A stretch of 64,000 bases of DNA. Origin: Cheiracanthium punctorium. Lineage: Eukaryota; Arthropoda; Arachnida; Araneae; Cheiracanthiidae. The notes under the pieces are model-generated. The model was not told the origin of the DNA. It did not search any database and saw nothing but the letters and a program-made list of their open reading frames with translations. The DNA is taken from positions 2,108,001 through 2,172,000 of the forward strand of contig JAWZYV010016058.1 of assembly GCA_038373885.1 (NCBI GenBank), written 5' to 3'. Made by a program: the position numbers and the translations under genes. This document shows positions 45,391 through 56,684 of this stretch, piece by piece; the stretch's first letter is position 1, and each line of letters begins with the position of its first letter.

Positions 45391-45892
45391 CAGAGGTTCC
45401 CAAACTGGGTGCCGCGGCACCCTAGGGTGCCACGAGCGTATGTCAGGGGTGCCGTGGAGATAATCAAGAAAAGTGTTTTGGTGGAGTATAATCAAATAAT
45501 TTCCTCTGAACCGGTATCTCCAAGAAAGTGAGCCAAGCCGATCACTAAGTGGGCTCAAACAAAAATATTTCAGTCAAGTTCAAGACTGTCCTGTAGCCTC
45601 TCTTTTATAGGAACTCCCTGAAATGGGGGTGTTGTCAAAATTCTATATCCCTTTCGCAAGAGAGCACTTTCTTGATAGTTAGCCCTATAAACAAACAAAC
45701 AAAAAATAACGTAAAATGCATCCAAACTGCTTCATTGTAACCTTCATATTCATATTGCTTTAAAGGAAATCTGCCGCGAAATGTTTTTAGCCTGAAAAGG
45801 GTGCCGCGAAATGTTTTTAGCCTGACAAGGTTGCCGCGAAATACTTTTAGCCTGAAAAGGGTGCCACGGGGAAAAAAGTTTGGGAACCCCTG
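45391..45892. mobile_element. 502-bp hAT MITE with 30-bp internal repeats
   Basis: The left end CAGAGGTTCCCAAACTGGGT is mirrored by GTTTGGGAACCCCTG at the right. The target CTCTAGAA is duplicated exactly at 45383-45390 and 45893-45900. Near the right end a 30-bp unit, GCCGCGAAATGTTTTTAGCC followed by TGAAAAGGGT, starts at 45773, 45803, 45833 and 45863. The GGTGCCGCGGCACC palindrome after the left end is common in this hAT group. The 98-codon minus ORF comes from the 30-bp repeats. Confidence 0.9.
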
Positions 45893-45904
45893 CTCTAGAA
45901 GATT

Positions 45905-46038
45905 TAAGTAACGGTTGAAAAGTATAGGCAAAAATGTGCGAATGTATCGGGAACAAATACTGTTCCGATACTTTTCAACTATGAAACTACCGATACAAAA
46001 AAGTAAGGTATCGTCTCCTATACTATCGGTCGATCCCT
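45905..46038 (-). mobile_element. hAT-type terminal fragment (TAGGG end)
   Basis: Read on the minus strand it starts TAGGGATCGACCGATAGTAT and continues GGAGACGATACC..TATCGGTAG. The TAGGGAT start resembles the ends of the 13864-14040 element. The opposite end was not found; the 45391-45892 element inserted next to or within it. Confidence 0.45.
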
Positions 46039-46207
46039 AGTAGCTGGCTTAATCCTGAAATAAGATTAGTCCATTATCAACCTGTTTCTATTTGAGGCAT
46101 ATATCTTTTAGAGCATATATCTCTTTTGAGGCATATATCTTTTTAGAAATTCATATAAACTGAATTGTATGAGATAATAGTACATAAAATAAGTTTGTAC
46201 AATTTTT

Positions 46208-46290
46208 TACTGCATTAAATAAATAAATTTATTTATTTATTTAAATAAATAAATTAAATAAATAAATGTATTTATTTATTTAATGCAGTA
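46208..46290. repeat. 83-bp AT-rich palindrome
   Basis: TACTGCATTAAATAAATAAA at the left is perfectly inverted as TTTATTTATTTAATGCAGTA at the right, with AAATTTATTT-type repeats between. It could extrude as a cruciform. Confidence 0.85.
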
Positions 46291-46331
46291 AATAGCTATT
46301 TAGAAGGTTATCTTTAGATAATTTTTGACTA

Positions 46332-46440
46332 CAGAGGATGTTGCAAAAAGGTGGTAACATGCTTAAATTCATTATCTGTTAGAACTAAGTGGGCAATATA
46401 ACCAGAAAAAATATTCATAATAAGGTAGGAAAAAAGTCTA
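46332..46440 (+). mobile_element. Partial mariner-like MITE
   Basis: TA then CAGAGGATGTTGCAAAAAGG and GGTAACATGC...TTATCTGTTAGAACTAAGTG match the right end of the 33426-34308 element read in reverse. The other end is missing. Confidence 0.6.
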
Positions 46441-47099
46441 GGTCAGGTGTGCCAGTAACTATACGAGATAATAATAGATGAAAAATACAATAAGCTTTTA
46501 TTTCCGAAATTCATAAAGTGGTGCTATTTACTATCAATTTAGGCACTTATATGCAATTTTATGCAACATTTTCTTATCACCAAGAGCTTTAGGTATCAAA
46601 AGTTGAGATTTTAAACTCCATACAAAAAAATTTAGATTCTCAGTAGCTGGCTTAATGTAGAAATTAAGATAAGTTCATTAGCAACATGTTTCAATTTGAA
46701 GCATATTTCTGTTTAGAAATTAATTTAAATTGAATTGCACCAGATAATTAGCTGAAGTGCACGACGTTGATGGATTATTATGAGATGCAGATTTCCAAAA
46801 ATCTGAAATTTCGTCCAAAAATCTGGTGCATTGTAGGAGTATAATGAATGGAAATAGCATATTGGCAAAAGTATAGAAAGCAAAACTAAAACATTTGTGT
46901 ATTGCTAAAAGATTGCAGGTTAGAGAGTAACTAAGTGCTTAGTGAAATTATCAACAGAGAAAACAGTTTATTTTCAACAGTAACGTTTTATTTTAGTGGA
47001 ATAACCTTTAAACGTGATGGTAATTTCTCACCTGTAACTAAATATTGTTCAATTCACTATAGATATTTTAATATTATGCCTCCAAATGACTTTGCACAA
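46441..47099. other. Non-coding
   Basis: The phrases around 46630-46745 (AGTAGCTGGCTTAAT..., GTTTCAATTTGA.GCATAT) repeat those at 46040-46145, so an old duplication is present. No gene was found. Confidence 0.45.
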
Positions 47100-47396
47100 A
47101 TTAAAACAATCTAATCAAGTAAATAAACATTTTTAAAATATCGACGAAATTAAAAACAGTTAAACAGATTTACTAATATATAACTCCAGACGTCTTAAAG
47201 TGATTCCATAAAAAAAGCAATTTTTGCACAATTTCAAAATTTATTCATATGAAAAAAAAAATCTGACATTTATTGTTTTAGTAATTATTGATTATTATGT
47301 TACTAAATTCCATTTTATTCTCTAATGCCCTTTTTAATTGATACGAGAACAACCATTTACACGATTTTCCCAAAATCTCAAAATCTATGAAATATA

Positions 47397-47832
47397 CAGG
47401 GTGAATCTAAACTCGTGGGCTTGACTTTACGGGGTGATAGGGCACACAATGAGGAATCGTAATCACATAGCAATCTGGGGTGAAACGCAATTTTAACTTA
47501 CACGATAATAATCACTTTTGGCATGGAAGTGTCCGTCTAATTTCTTAACCAAGTTTCATAAGCAATAGGCTCGTCTCCGAAAATTTCATCCATGAAATAA
47601 AATACACTTTTTAAACTATCCATTTTAGTCTTCTGTTTTCGGATAAAAATACATTAGTTTCTGACGAACATTGGTCGGCAAGTGCACCGTTGTTTCAGCA
47701 CTTTTTCCGAAGTGATTATCAACAGTTATACGAAGACGGCGTTGCCGACCCCACATTGCTATGTGATTCTGATTCCTTATTATGTGCCCTATCACCTCTC
47801 AAAGTTTTGCCCAAGAGTTTAGATTCCCCCTG
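47397..47832. mobile_element. Tc1/mariner-type MITE with 90-bp inverted ends
   Basis: TA then CAGGGTGAATCTAAACTCGT, mirrored at the right by GAGTTTAGATTCCCCCTG and TA (47833-47834). The arms match for about 90 bp (GGTGATAGGGCACA, AATCACATAGCAAT). There is no transposase. It sits within the 150-bp tandem array. Confidence 0.85.
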
Positions 47833-47965
47833 TATAAAACAATTATGGTATCGGTAGATTACATTAACTGGCCAAGTAACATACTTTCAAATTTTATTCT
47901 ATCCATTACCATTTTTCAGGAGCGGAACAAACATTTTCTCAATTTTCACAAAATCTGAAAATCAG

Positions 47966-47968
<3 letters not shown>

Positions 47969-48008
<40 letters not shown>
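47969..48008. repeat. (TA)n microsatellite
   Basis: About 20 TA units inside one unit of the 150-bp array. Confidence 0.95.
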
Positions 48009-48011
<3 letters not shown>

Positions 48012-48440
48012 AGCACTTTGACGTATATAGTTTATTTCCTCGCCTTCAGAGGTTTAAATGATAGACAAACAAATGTTTACACATTTTGAATAAATTTTCG
48101 CAAAATCTCAAAATCTAATCAATTTTTTTTAAATTCGAAGCTATAGTTTAAGTAGGGTGATCACCTATCATGTCATTATCATGTCAAGAAATCTCATTCC
48201 ATTCGCCTAAGTCGTTATTACGTGATTGTACAAAAATTGATGCAGTTTTAAACAATTTTCTCAAAATCTAATCAATTTTTTTACAAAATTCAACGCCTGT
48301 AGTTTAAATTGAGTGAACACCTATCATGTCACCAAATTTCATTTCATTTACTTCACTCATTTTTACGTCATTGCATTAAAAATTCAGCATACTCTTCCAC
48401 TCATGTCTTGTATCAATTACTGGAGCATGAAGTGTCAATC

Positions 48441-49229
48441 ACTGGAGCTAAATTTTTTTTTCTTGGCGTCAGTTACTGGTGTCGTCACCGTACAAGAAAT
48501 GAAATATAGAAAAAAATAGAAATTTCCAATATTCTGAAATAAATTACACCCTATTCACTTAAGTTTTGAAAAAAAAAAATTCGTTTCAAGATACCTTTAG
48601 TAATTAGCAATTACTAGTTAATGCTTGTTATTGCTTTTAAAATGTCAATTACTGGTGCCCTTACCCTACCATATAAATTAAACAATTCATTCGAAAACCT
48701 CTCAAAACTTGTTGCTTAGTAAGATACCAAGCAGTAGAAAAAGTAGATTTATTGATTTCCTTATCCTACACAATTATTTCTGAAAAAAAAAGACTATCCT
48801 AATTTTATATTTGATTACTTAACTACGTTAGTTCCATTCTACCAATACAATTTCTATAAATAATTGTAAACTAGAAGTCGAAGTCCATTGTGGATGCAAT
48901 TACAACAGGCGCTAGAAAAAACATTTGACGAAAATATGTATACACTCAGTACATTTAATCTTCATCCCTCTAAAACTAATGAGTTCATATTCAATTTTTA
49001 TTATACACAGACATCGAATTTCATGCTCTTCTGGAAACGCGCGTAAACTTTTCGCATTCGAAAGATTTCGTTTTGTAAACACAGCTATTCTTATATCCAT
49101 GCAAACGATTTATTTGTGAAAAAATAATCAAACTATGCAGTCTGGAAAAACCATTTTAAACGAATTGGAATCCCGATTGTATGACGACATTTTCACTCGA
49201 CTAACAGGTAATTTTGTCACCCAAATGAT
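48441..49229. other. Non-coding
   Basis: AATTACTGG-type phrases recur at 48415, 48440, 48470 and 48645, perhaps a decayed short repeat. No gene was found. Confidence 0.4.
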
Positions 49230-49555
49230 TCGCTTTTTATACTCTCGGAAATAAAATGGAGATTAAAAGAGCGAAAAATCGCTTAAAAATGAAGGAACGG
49301 GTGGATTTTCAGATTTTTAAAGTAGCGCAGGTTGTTTACTATATTTTTATACACGATTATGAAAAATATCAAGAGGATCGTACGAACGGTTTAGATGTTA
49401 TTGCTTTTTTTGTGCTTAACTTTTTAATCTTTTTCGAGTGATGGTGGTAAAAGATTTATATCTGGGATGAGTTGTCTGGAATTGTTAGTAGAGAAAATCA
49501 GTGAGTCAGGGATGAGTGTAACTATATAGTAGGATAGAAAATGGATTAACCAAAT
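49230..49555 (+). repeat. Dispersed repeat with a maintained frame (copy 1, uninterrupted)
   Basis: The segment is homologous to the reverse complement of 56685-57180. Its frame (49256-49441) reads MKERVDFQIFKVAQVVYYIF and IHDYEKYQEDRTNG. The other copy encodes LKERIDF and FQIFKVAQIVFYIFIYDYEK. Both copies end in ACTATATAGTAGGATA after a GTGAGTCAGGGAT phrase. I do not recognise the protein or the element. The frame similarity may only reflect DNA homology. Confidence 0.55.
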
Positions 49556-52500
49556 TTTTCTAAAAGAAAAAAAATATAATACAAACCACTCTCGTCTAGA
49601 GCGTTAAAGAAGTGCGTTCGATTATCTTAAGAAAAAAAATTAAGATGTTTTAATATGATAAATCCAAAAAGTCTTAATATCCGTGTAAGCCATTTTACTC
49701 TGTGTTGAAATTACAAAAGATTTTTCATTCTGCATTAAACTTCATACTTAATATGGCAATTTTATGTCACCAATTTTAAAATTACAAAATGTCTAAAATT
49801 ATTCATTTTAAAAGAACAAAAATAATATCTAATAGAAGATTGCACAAACATTTGTTTAACACATACAACTTTAAATAACTATGTGCTTAATACAAAATTT
49901 ATTTAATCTTATTTTTATTTAATTTTAGAGTAAATTTATTTTTTGTAGTAGTGCTAAAATATCTGATTTCTAATATAGATCTAAAAGGTTTAAACTAGTT
50001 TGCTTTTAACATAACTGTTTTGCTAGTATTATCGGAATGCATGACTTGAAACACAGTCGGGTGTAAACTGTATTTTACCTTAAATAGAATAAATAAAAAA
50101 ACCCAAAGACTTTTTTCAGCAACTTATTTGTTAAATCGAGGATGATTTCGATACAGATGCTTTTCGCACCAAATACCCAAAGCTCTCAGCTAAAACCCTC
50201 TCTCAGATCAATAGCTCCGTTTCTGAACTTATGGTATATGATGTTACACTCTTTATGATGCAGTGTATAGAAAAGCTCTTACACTTTTCTACTCTCACTT
50301 TTATAGGGGAGACTGTTTTATGCGGCTGCATGAAAAGTGCCCAATTAGCTACTAGCTAAGTTATAACTTAGTTATTAGCTAGTTTGCAAAATATTGCTTC
50401 ATGGAAGTGTTTTCTTTCTAACTGGATTACTTCTAACTCTGTTGAACCATAATAATAAAGGGCTCAAATTACGAAAACTTTCCTGGCTGCATTCGCTCAC
50501 ATTGAAAACAAAAAGTATAGCACAATGAGAGCATGCTGTTCCATTTCATGATTGAAAATATCTTTTGAAATCCTAAAGTTGAAATAATAAATTTAGATTG
50601 AAATCACTTCGTGCCGTTGATTTGGTAGTTCTGAAACTGCTATAAGAAATTTTGAACGCATACCTAACATTTATTAACACACATTTAATGTTGAAATATA
50701 ATTCATAGCTTGATGCAAAATAAATAATGCAGAGAGAGGACCATTTGAAAATGCCAAGGATCGGATTCAATAACTACAACTTACGATTCTTGCACTGATG
50801 ACGGAAAGTCATATTTACTGAAACCGCTCTGCATTTAACTCTTATTGTTGTTTTTTAGTGTGCTTTAATAATGCTTTTTAATTAAAATAAATCGCTCTCT
50901 TCAAAACAGATGACAAGGAATTTCTATATTTCCTTTATAAACGAAATCAATTATTCTTCAGTGAAAGAAAATTAATTTTCTAGTTGACTTTAATGTTTGG
51001 AGTAGTATAGATTTATTTTTCATTCAAATTACATTATTTACTTTCGGTTAATTAAATTGCTTATTTTACAGTTACGGTTTCAGAATCCTTTGTGATTAAC
51101 TATAAAGTGTTGCTAAATTGAAAATTTTATCATACTGCTTTAATTGGTTCTCATTAGTACTGATAATCTATAACGCTGAACCAGAGCCAAGCATTGAAGA
51201 AAAAAAATAAACAGTTGACACTGTACTTTTTGGCTTATAGTCAAGAAAATTAATTTATATACAAGTACACATAAAAAATCATTTCAAAATATATCAAATA
51301 ATTTCAATGAAATTTCAAAGCTGGAATAGCAAAAGATATAGCAGCATAATTTACATTTTATTTTTAAAATTCAAAATATTGTAATGTAATCGAATGTTAT
51401 GATGGACGGTATTTTCTAACAAAATTTGCACACTTTTTTATAACAAAAGTAATTTACAGTTGCAATATAAAAAATTAATATATAACTATACCTAAAGAAA
51501 TCACTACGCAATATTTCAAAGTAAAACAAGTTAAGATGCGAAGTAAAAATGACATAGCAGTAATTATCCAGCAGCTTAGATTTTTTAAACTTCAAGTTTT
51601 GGATATATTCTAATGTTATATTGCATTATATTTTCTATTAAAATAAAATTCTCAGACTTATTGACAGTTAATCTTTTACAAATCTAAATTACATGATTTA
51701 AACCTCCAATCAGAAATAATTCAATGTTTCAAAAACATGCGCTTACATTCTATTCGAAAAAATGAATAAATAACTAAATAGAATTTATAAAAAAATGGAA
51801 AAACTATAAGATTTTGATTTCCCGATTGACAATTTCTGTGAAAAATAGCCACACTTTAAATAAACAAATAATACAAATAACAAGATGCCGTATCATATCC
51901 GTGAATGTGATTCAGATAAATAGCCTATCTTCTGATTCGTTTCAATGGGCAAAAATGGCGGGGGAAATATTTGGTGTTTCATTCGAAAATTTATTTACCT
52001 GCCACCGATGAATTAATAACACTCTTGTTGTGACGGATGGATTTCATTAAAGTACTCTTGGTAGAAAGTGTTGATATGATTTTGCTGCGATAATGGAACA
52101 CATGTTGTACAAATTGAATTTTTTCCTACAGCAGTGCAGACCAGATAAATGGTGCGAAAGAACGTATATTTCTTAAGTCGATGCGAAAGAGCTGTTGAAT
52201 GTTGTGATGCAGTTCTGAGTACTTTTATAACACTAAACAAAAAATTCTTTAAAAGCCAAAGGTTTTAGGATATCTCTCAAATATTTAACAAAACGCTACC
52301 GGATTTTAGTTAAAAATTTTGAAATGCATAAAATGATTAACAGTCATTGTCAGAAATAATCTTAAAGTTTATATTTTGCTGTTTGTGCAAAAGTTACGCC
52401 AATACCATATTTAACTCTTATACATAAATCATATTACTGACATTAACATGATATTTAAAGTTAAATAAATATAAAATGGTCATAAATATCTTAATAAACT

Positions 52501-52884
52501 CTATTAATGATATGGTATTAATAAATTAGTAATAACTTTATTTGATAAACTAGCTAATTTATTACATACAATTAAGAAAAGGAAAGGTATTGCAAAGTGC
52601 TTATGTGTTATTTAAAAAACGCAATGAATTTCATAAGCAATACTGAAAAATTGCTTACAACTTGCATATTTAAATGGTTGCCTATTTATAATAAATACCT
52701 TTAACGAGGGATTGGTTAAGATTTTTTCCAATGTCAACTCTAAACTTTAACAACTCTAAGAACTTAACCTTCTGTTTTTTTGGGTTACATAATGTAAAAT
52801 CACATACAACAGAAGTAAACTGGACTACATTTGCCAAAAACTCAGCAAATGTAGAGAAGTCAATTTTATCTGATTGCTTTACCC
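49556..52884. other. Long AT-rich stretch
   Basis: The only structure seen is a palindrome near 50347-50384 (CTAAGTTATAACTTAG with TAGCTA flanks). Several 62-75 codon ORFs (50573, 51814, 52013) are not credible as genes. Confidence 0.45.
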
Positions 52885-53159
52885 CAGTGGTTTCCAATTT
52901 TTTGTTCTTTCAAAGCCCTTCCAAAACTCGAAAGAAATTTGCGAATCAGTCATTTGTTCTAGTCTCTAGCGAACCATCTTTGCATACCAATTGGGAGCAA
53001 ATGCTTTACACCATTGGTTCCCAACCGATAATTCGCGAGGTATAGAATTTCTTTTTTACTGAAGTACTATACTAATACACAAGGACTACACAGAGATTTT
53101 GCCATTTTCTTTCGGAATTCAGAAGGCGTTCGCAAGGAGAAAAAGTTTGTGAACCACTG
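52885..53159. mobile_element. hAT-like MITE, decayed
   Basis: CAGTGGTTTCCAATTTTTTG at the left is mirrored by AAAGTTTGTGAACCACTG at the right. No target duplication is preserved. A second hAT-like start (CATTGGTTCCCAACC) lies inside near 53013. The 104-codon ORF crossing it is incidental. Confidence 0.55.
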
Positions 53160-53731
53160 CTGTTCATCAAGAATGTCTAACAAGTAGAATGCATAAAAGG
53201 GTACTTATGTATGACAAGCCAAGCATAGGAGTCTAATTTAATTAAAAAAAAATAAATAAAGGAGGCGTAAGATTTAAGATATATTTTAACATGCATTTCA
53301 AGAGAGGAAGTAGAACATTTCTTTCTTCAATAAGAATCAATATGCAATCAAACTCACACAAACACAGGCAAAATAAATCGAGCATAAATAAATGAAAAAT
53401 CCAGACGAAACACAGGTAATTGCTGTTTCGGATCCAAAAATATACCAGAACACACACACACAAAAAAAAAAAAAAGAAGACGATAAATAGAAAAAATAAG
53501 ATACAACAAGGGTGAGGGTGACCAATGAAGCATTGTAATGATGTGGTAATAATTGAAAATAAATAATAAGAAAAGCACGTAGGCTCAAGCTTTAACAAAT
53601 TTCTAATCAAAATAATGCAAATGTAATTTACATATTCTGACCTTCTATATTTTTAATTTATCTCTAGAATACTAGATGTAGCACCAACAGGACGTGTTAC
53701 GAACAACATTCATTCCTTATTAGTCGGCTGT
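53160..53731. other. Non-coding, low complexity
   Basis: It contains (CA)n plus A-run at 53451-53476. The 122-, 83- and 74-codon minus ORFs here are phenylalanine-rich products of A-rich DNA. Confidence 0.55.
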
Positions 53732-53843
53732 AGCTATAGCAGGGGTTTCCAACTGATGTCACGCGGGCCACATGAGGCCCTCGCTGACCTTTTTTTAGGG
53801 CCCGCAAAGCTTTTAGGGAAAAGAATGTACAGCACCGAATAAG

Positions 53844-54075
53844 TTGTTGTTGTTTATGTTGTGGGATTAAGTGCAATTATCTACACAAGGAAGCTATGCC
53901 TGGATGGGGTGCCCTCTGTGGGGGTCTTTATAAGGGGTCCTAACCTGTATTTATTCCAAGTTTCGGTGAAAACCACGGAAAACTCCGAACGGTTAGGTCG
54001 GAGAATGCGACCTGGTTTCGAACTAAGCACCTTCCGTCTCCCAGTTCAGTGCGCAATGCACTATGCCACTAGATG
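53844..54075 (-). repeat. SINE family A copy
   Basis: The phrase order matches family A: GGGATTAAGTGCAATTATCT, GGGTGCCCTC, GGGGTCCTAACCTG, CGGTGAAAACCACGG, CGAACGGTTAGGTCGG, then GGTTTCGAACTAAGCACC (B-box on minus) and GTGCGCAATGCACTATGCCAC (A-box half on minus). The 130-codon ORF here lies across it. Confidence 0.75.
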
Positions 54076-54472
54076 CTCTTATTTAAGAAATTTTTTTCTT
54101 GTGACAATCCATATTAGTTTCAAATGCTGTTCATTTGCGAAAAGACTTTCTTTTACTCTGGTTTTCATGGAATTTAGTGCATTTACTTGTCTCCTATTTC
54201 ACTCTTCCCATCCCTTTTCCCGTCACATTTACATCCGTAAACTCATCCGTTGACTTGTTTAAACCAAGGATAGGAGCCGCTTTTGAGATTCTTCTTTACT
54301 CCATCTCTTGAGACTCTCAACAACAGAGTTTGAGGTGGACATCCCTTCTTTAGGGGTTGCAGCAGACAGAACCCCCGAAATTGTCGCTGAACATTTCGTG
54401 CATTTTTACGTAAGTATCCGGCCACTTTTTAAGAATTTTAAAAGTTTCATTTAATTTTTAAAGTTACTTTGA

Positions 54473-54523
54473 TGTCTCATATGGTATAGTGGTTAGCGCA
54501 CCACTCTTTATGATTACAGTGTA
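54473..54523 (+). repeat. tRNA-Glu-like 5' fragment
   Basis: GTCTCATATGGTATAGTGGT followed by TAGCGCACCACTCTTTATGATTAC resembles the 5' half of a tRNA-Glu, including the A-box. The 3' half is absent, replaced by the hairpin MITE at 54535. It is probably the head of a truncated SINE rather than a tRNA gene. Confidence 0.5.
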
Positions 54524-54534
54524 AAAAGATACAA

Positions 54535-54715
54535 GAACGTTCTTTGGAAATAATGGGCAACTGAGGGGTGCAAGTATTCCAAGGGAGGAAATACCATGAA
54601 CATTGCTGAACAACCAGTCGTCTTCAATTATTCAGTACTGTTCTTGGTATTTTCATGTAACATTCCTTGGAATTCTAGGGCACCTCAGCCGCCCGTTATT
54701 TTCAAGGAATATTCC
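54535..54715. mobile_element. Hairpin MITE
   Basis: TTCTTTGGAAATAATGGGCA...CTGAGG at the left is inverted at the right (CCTCAGCCGCCCGTTATTTT, CAAGGAATATTCC). The arms span about 75-80 bp around a short centre near 54625, so almost all of it pairs. It has no ORF and no clear target duplication. Confidence 0.7.
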
Positions 54716-54903
54716 TGATCTTTTTTTCCAATTTTGACTCTGACTTGAGCTAATTGTAAATGACTCCGTTTTGACTCGTCCGAATTGATCAATGTCATAT
54801 ACTTCCCCTTAAAGTGAACTGAGTAAGGTCCTCATTACGCTGCGGATTGTCACTAAACAGGTTTATTCGAGTGCGGCTCAAGTTGGAAACCCATGATCTA
54901 TAG

Positions 54904-54965
54904 CAGTGGTCCCAATCTCCGTCCGAGGATCAAGTAACACCGGGCAGTCCAAGGAACATTAAATT
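54904..54965 (+). mobile_element. Second hAT end abutting the previous element
   Basis: CAGTGGTCCCAATCTCCGTC starts directly after the right target duplication of the 53740-54895 element. It looks like a hAT terminus, but no mirrored end was found. Confidence 0.35.
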
Positions 54966-56684
54966 ATTTCCATTTTATTTACTGTGGTGTATTTCTCTCG
55001 GGTTTCGACTTACTCCGGTTTCAGCTCATTTAAAACTTTTGCAAGGAAGAAATCTTGTAACGCTTTTAAATTAGTTTATTATATATTAAATATTTCAAAG
55101 TTATTAATTAAAATTGCAGTCACTTAATTCCCTATAGCCATTTCCGAGAATCCGTCTGTGTGAAGCGGGGTATTCTGCAGTGACAGCAACCAAAACAAAA
55201 CAACGGAATAAACTGGACATAAGCAAGACACTTCGGGTGCCATTGTCTCCTATTAACCCCACATGGAATAATCAAATATTACACTTAAAAACATAATAAA
55301 TGTTTAAGTTTTTCCATTAAAAAACTTTTTCATTTAAATAATTTCTTTCAATAAAAAAATGTTAGTGGCTTTTTTGATATTTTTCTTAAAAACTGTTAAT
55401 GAAAATGTGACCAATCTAGGGGCGCCAGTCAATTCTTGCTTATAGCATGATTGCTATATATATTGCTTGAATAAGTTTTAGTTTCCAATATCGTTCTTAC
55501 TTTCAACGCCAGACGCAGGGCCATATAGGCCAGAGTGGGCTACGGATTCGGACAGTAAAATTTTAAGCGTAGCATTTTCTTTTTTTTTTTTTATTGCAGG
55601 TGGAATGCAGCTGATGCAGAACCTCCTTTTTTACCTCTCATCCATATTAAAAAAGTATTTACCTACGAATACATTAATTTCTTCGAGACTAGTAACCTTC
55701 GATATCAGAAGTTATTTGCCAGGGAGAATGACTTTGGATGTCGCCCCGCAGTGTAACATGACGATGAATATTATGTGTTCAGTAATCTACACCGTAGAAA
55801 CATTGAGCTGCTTCTGAAAAAAACTTCCTAGCTATGGCCCTTCTAATTTAAGTCAATACTTTTCTCGCATACATTTTTTAAACTGACGGCGTACTAATAG
55901 AATAGTATGCATGGGGATATAAAAGGAAATGGATCATGCTGCAGACGGCATATTTGAATTTCGCATACGGGCGTCATGGGTCTAAATGCGGTCCCGACCA
56001 GGGAACTGCGTTCACAGAATCAAACAATATGATTTTAAACAATCGCTAAATGTAAGTCGATATACCTACTAATCAAATGACCTAAAGTGACCGAATTCAA
56101 AACATAAGACTCTCAAACTCACATGTTTCGATTTCAGTCACAATGACTCAAAAACGGGGGTTTAATCCCCATCCGTTGCGTGGGCTTAAATTTTAATGTT
56201 ACAAGAAAACAATGTAGGTGTAATTTCATAAAGCACGGCTGATCCTTCGTCTGAATGGGGCGGTGGTCTTCCATCTAGATGCATCGGATATCGATTTCCG
56301 TTTGAACCCGCCTGAATCAACCCCCTCCCTGTCTCTTGGTTTCGATTTCAACGAATCAATAAGTGTGCTATCGTTGCGTAATAAAGACTGCGATTTATTA
56401 TTTTTATTTTCGGGAAACAGAAGTGCTTGTGTGTGTGGGAGGGAGGGGGCGGGAGAAAAGATTGTTGCTTTTGGATCGAAGGATCAATCCTTTGTTTTTC
56501 CCCACGGACCCAGGAGGGCCTATAAATATTTCTGGAATGTTTCTGTTTTTAAATGGTTTTAATGGTTTTGGTAGACCAATTGACCAAACATCCAAATACC
56601 GAAGAAAAGTGCGGAGAATAAAATTCCAAAAAATAGAAATATATAAATATCTATTTTGTGCATTTAGATAAAAGTTTTAGTAAA
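54966..56684. other. Non-coding
   Basis: A T-run at 55580-55592 followed by ATTGCAG could pass for a splice acceptor before the 70-codon ORF at 55605, but nothing else supports an exon. Overlapping ORFs at 56263-56671 in two frames are unsupported. Confidence 0.4.

Larger units (their letters stand above)
47100..48440. repeat. Diverged tandem array, period about 150 bp
   Basis: The anchor CAAAATCTCAAAATCT or a variant lies at about 47236, 47378, 47955, 48107 and 48260. After subtracting the MITE at 47397-47832 the spacings are roughly 139-153. Late units share CACCTATCATGTCA and TTACGT(C/G)ATTG. Boundaries are approximate. Confidence 0.6.
53740..54895. mobile_element. 1.16-kb hAT-type element carrying a SINE and a hairpin MITE
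   Basis: The left end CAGGGGTTTCCAACTGATG is mirrored by AAGTTGGAAACCCATG at the right. AGCTATAG (53732-53739) and ATCTATAG (54896-54903) form an 8-bp target duplication with one change. Inside are SINE family A (53844-54075), a tRNA-like fragment (54473-54523) and a hairpin MITE (54535-54715). No transposase is recognisable. Confidence 0.8.

Noticed and set aside
45635..45931. 98-codon minus ORF with FRLK.FRG repeats
   Set aside because: The peptide repeats are produced by the 30-bp DNA repeat inside a hAT MITE.
53242..53610. 122-codon minus-strand ORF rich in F, L and C
   Set aside because: It reads across an A-run and a (CA)n tract; overlapping frames are equally open, as expected from simple sequence.
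53861..54253. 130-codon ORF
   Set aside because: It begins inside a SINE family A copy and has no motif outside it.
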